Below, piece by piece: positions 63,899 through 64,000 of a stretch of DNA of 64,000 nucleotides. Source of the DNA: Roseateles_B sp041912595. GTDB taxonomy: Bacteria > Pseudomonadota > Gammaproteobacteria > Burkholderiales > Burkholderiaceae_C. A program made the position numbers and the translations under genes. The DNA is taken from contig JAYRMR010000020.1 of assembly GCA_041912595.1 (NCBI GenBank), positions 23,418-87,417 of the forward strand, read 5' to 3'. The stretch's first letter is position 1, and every line of letters begins with the position of its first letter. Below the pieces are notes generated by a model. That model ran no database searches. It was not told the origin of the DNA and saw only the letters and a program-made list of their open reading frames with translations.

Positions 63899-64000
63899 TG
63901 AACGTCAGAAGCCGACTGCACTATAGCAGCGGAGGGGTTGGATCCATCAGGCAACGACGGGCTGCTGCCGGCCATCAGCGGACGCAGGGAGGACTTTCCG
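63874..64000 (+). mobile_element. Left end of a class 1 integron (Tn402 family), truncated by window edge
   Basis: From IRi to base 64000 the sequence follows the well-known stretch between IRi and the 3' end of intI1 (for example GCAGCGGAGGGGTTGGATCC and CAGGGAGGACTTTCCG). In the standard layout the intI1 stop codon comes roughly 80-100 bases further right, with intI1 read leftward and cassettes beyond it. No intI1 codons are in the window, so integrase and cassette content cannot be stated. Identification rests on memory of a highly conserved sequence. Confidence 0.88.

Larger units (their letters stand above)
50187..64000. mobile_element. Accessory (defence-type) genomic island, right end beyond the window
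   Basis: The region just after ssb is bounded on the left by a tyrosine-recombinase gene and carries HTH, nuclease, restriction-modification, HEPN-like and kinase genes plus a serine resolvase. GC and codon use are visibly less extreme than in flanking chromosome, most clearly around 60300-62000. The right boundary and att sites are not in the window. The limits are inferred from gene content. Confidence 0.65.

Noticed and set aside
63898..64000. intI1 integrase gene inside the window
   Set aside because: The window ends before the expected intI1 stop codon, so no part of intI1 can be annotated.

Overview
The window looks like a chromosomal segment of a GC-rich betaproteobacterium of the order Burkholderiales, probably near Roseateles, Mitsuaria or Rubrivivax. 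The support is the very high GC content, an AHL quorum-sensing locus with a DUF4902/RsaM-like gene between luxI and luxR, a PilO/PglL-type ligase, a lysine/alanine-rich SWIB protein and a PEP-CTERM protein. This rests on gene content and recall of families; no search was run. The sequence has one 10-N scaffold gap at 24745-24754.

Layout. 1-7943: surface-polysaccharide genes. These are a glycosyltransferase tail, a DegT aminotransferase, a leftward five-gene cluster (two glycosyltransferases, two methyltransferases, a flippase-like membrane protein) and a Wzy/PglL-type ligase. 7966-11835: moaC, a BepA-like M48 protease, a small holin-like membrane protein, and a TerC gene behind a yybP-ykoY manganese riboswitch. 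11860-14131: luxI, an RsaM-like gene and luxR, with a good lux box upstream of luxI. 14271-24037: an iron regulon with two Fur-box-like sites. It holds tonB, an alpha-hydroxy-acid oxidase, a Fiu-like siderophore receptor, piuC, PepSY-type and DUF2271/DUF4198 proteins, apbE and a CysJ-like flavoreductase. 24307-30183: a SWIB protein, a PEP-CTERM protein, uvrA and a divergent cyclase-like gene. 30360-41738: a lipoprotein with an HELTH motif, a periplasmic binding protein, a TonB-dependent receptor, a secreted cyanophycinase, an S46 peptidase and a DUF885 peptidase, which suggests peptide or polymer scavenging. 41916-50119: two very small proteins, recQ, a cupin, a LytS/LytT two-component system with a GIN-domain protein, a chemotaxis receptor whose last codons appear frameshifted, and ssb.

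50120-64000: an accessory island inserted just after ssb, with visibly lower GC. Its left part is a four-gene rightward operon: tyrosine recombinase, HTH protein, a protein resembling a recombinase that has lost its catalytic residues, and a GIY-YIG nuclease. A HEPN-like gene follows. Its right part is a leftward six-gene block with overlaps or tiny gaps: serine resolvase, HsdM, HsdS, a DUF262/DUF1524 (GmrSD-like) protein, HsdR and a HipA-like kinase. This reads as a composite type I restriction/defence operon. At the extreme right edge, 92 bases upstream of the resolvase start, lies the outer end (IRi) of a Tn402-type class 1 integron. That fits the known preference of these elements for resolvase res sites.

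The strongest candidates for something new are the recombinase/HTH/pseudo-recombinase/GIY-YIG quartet, the six-gene resolvase-RM-GmrSD-kinase block, and the integron junction that truncates it.
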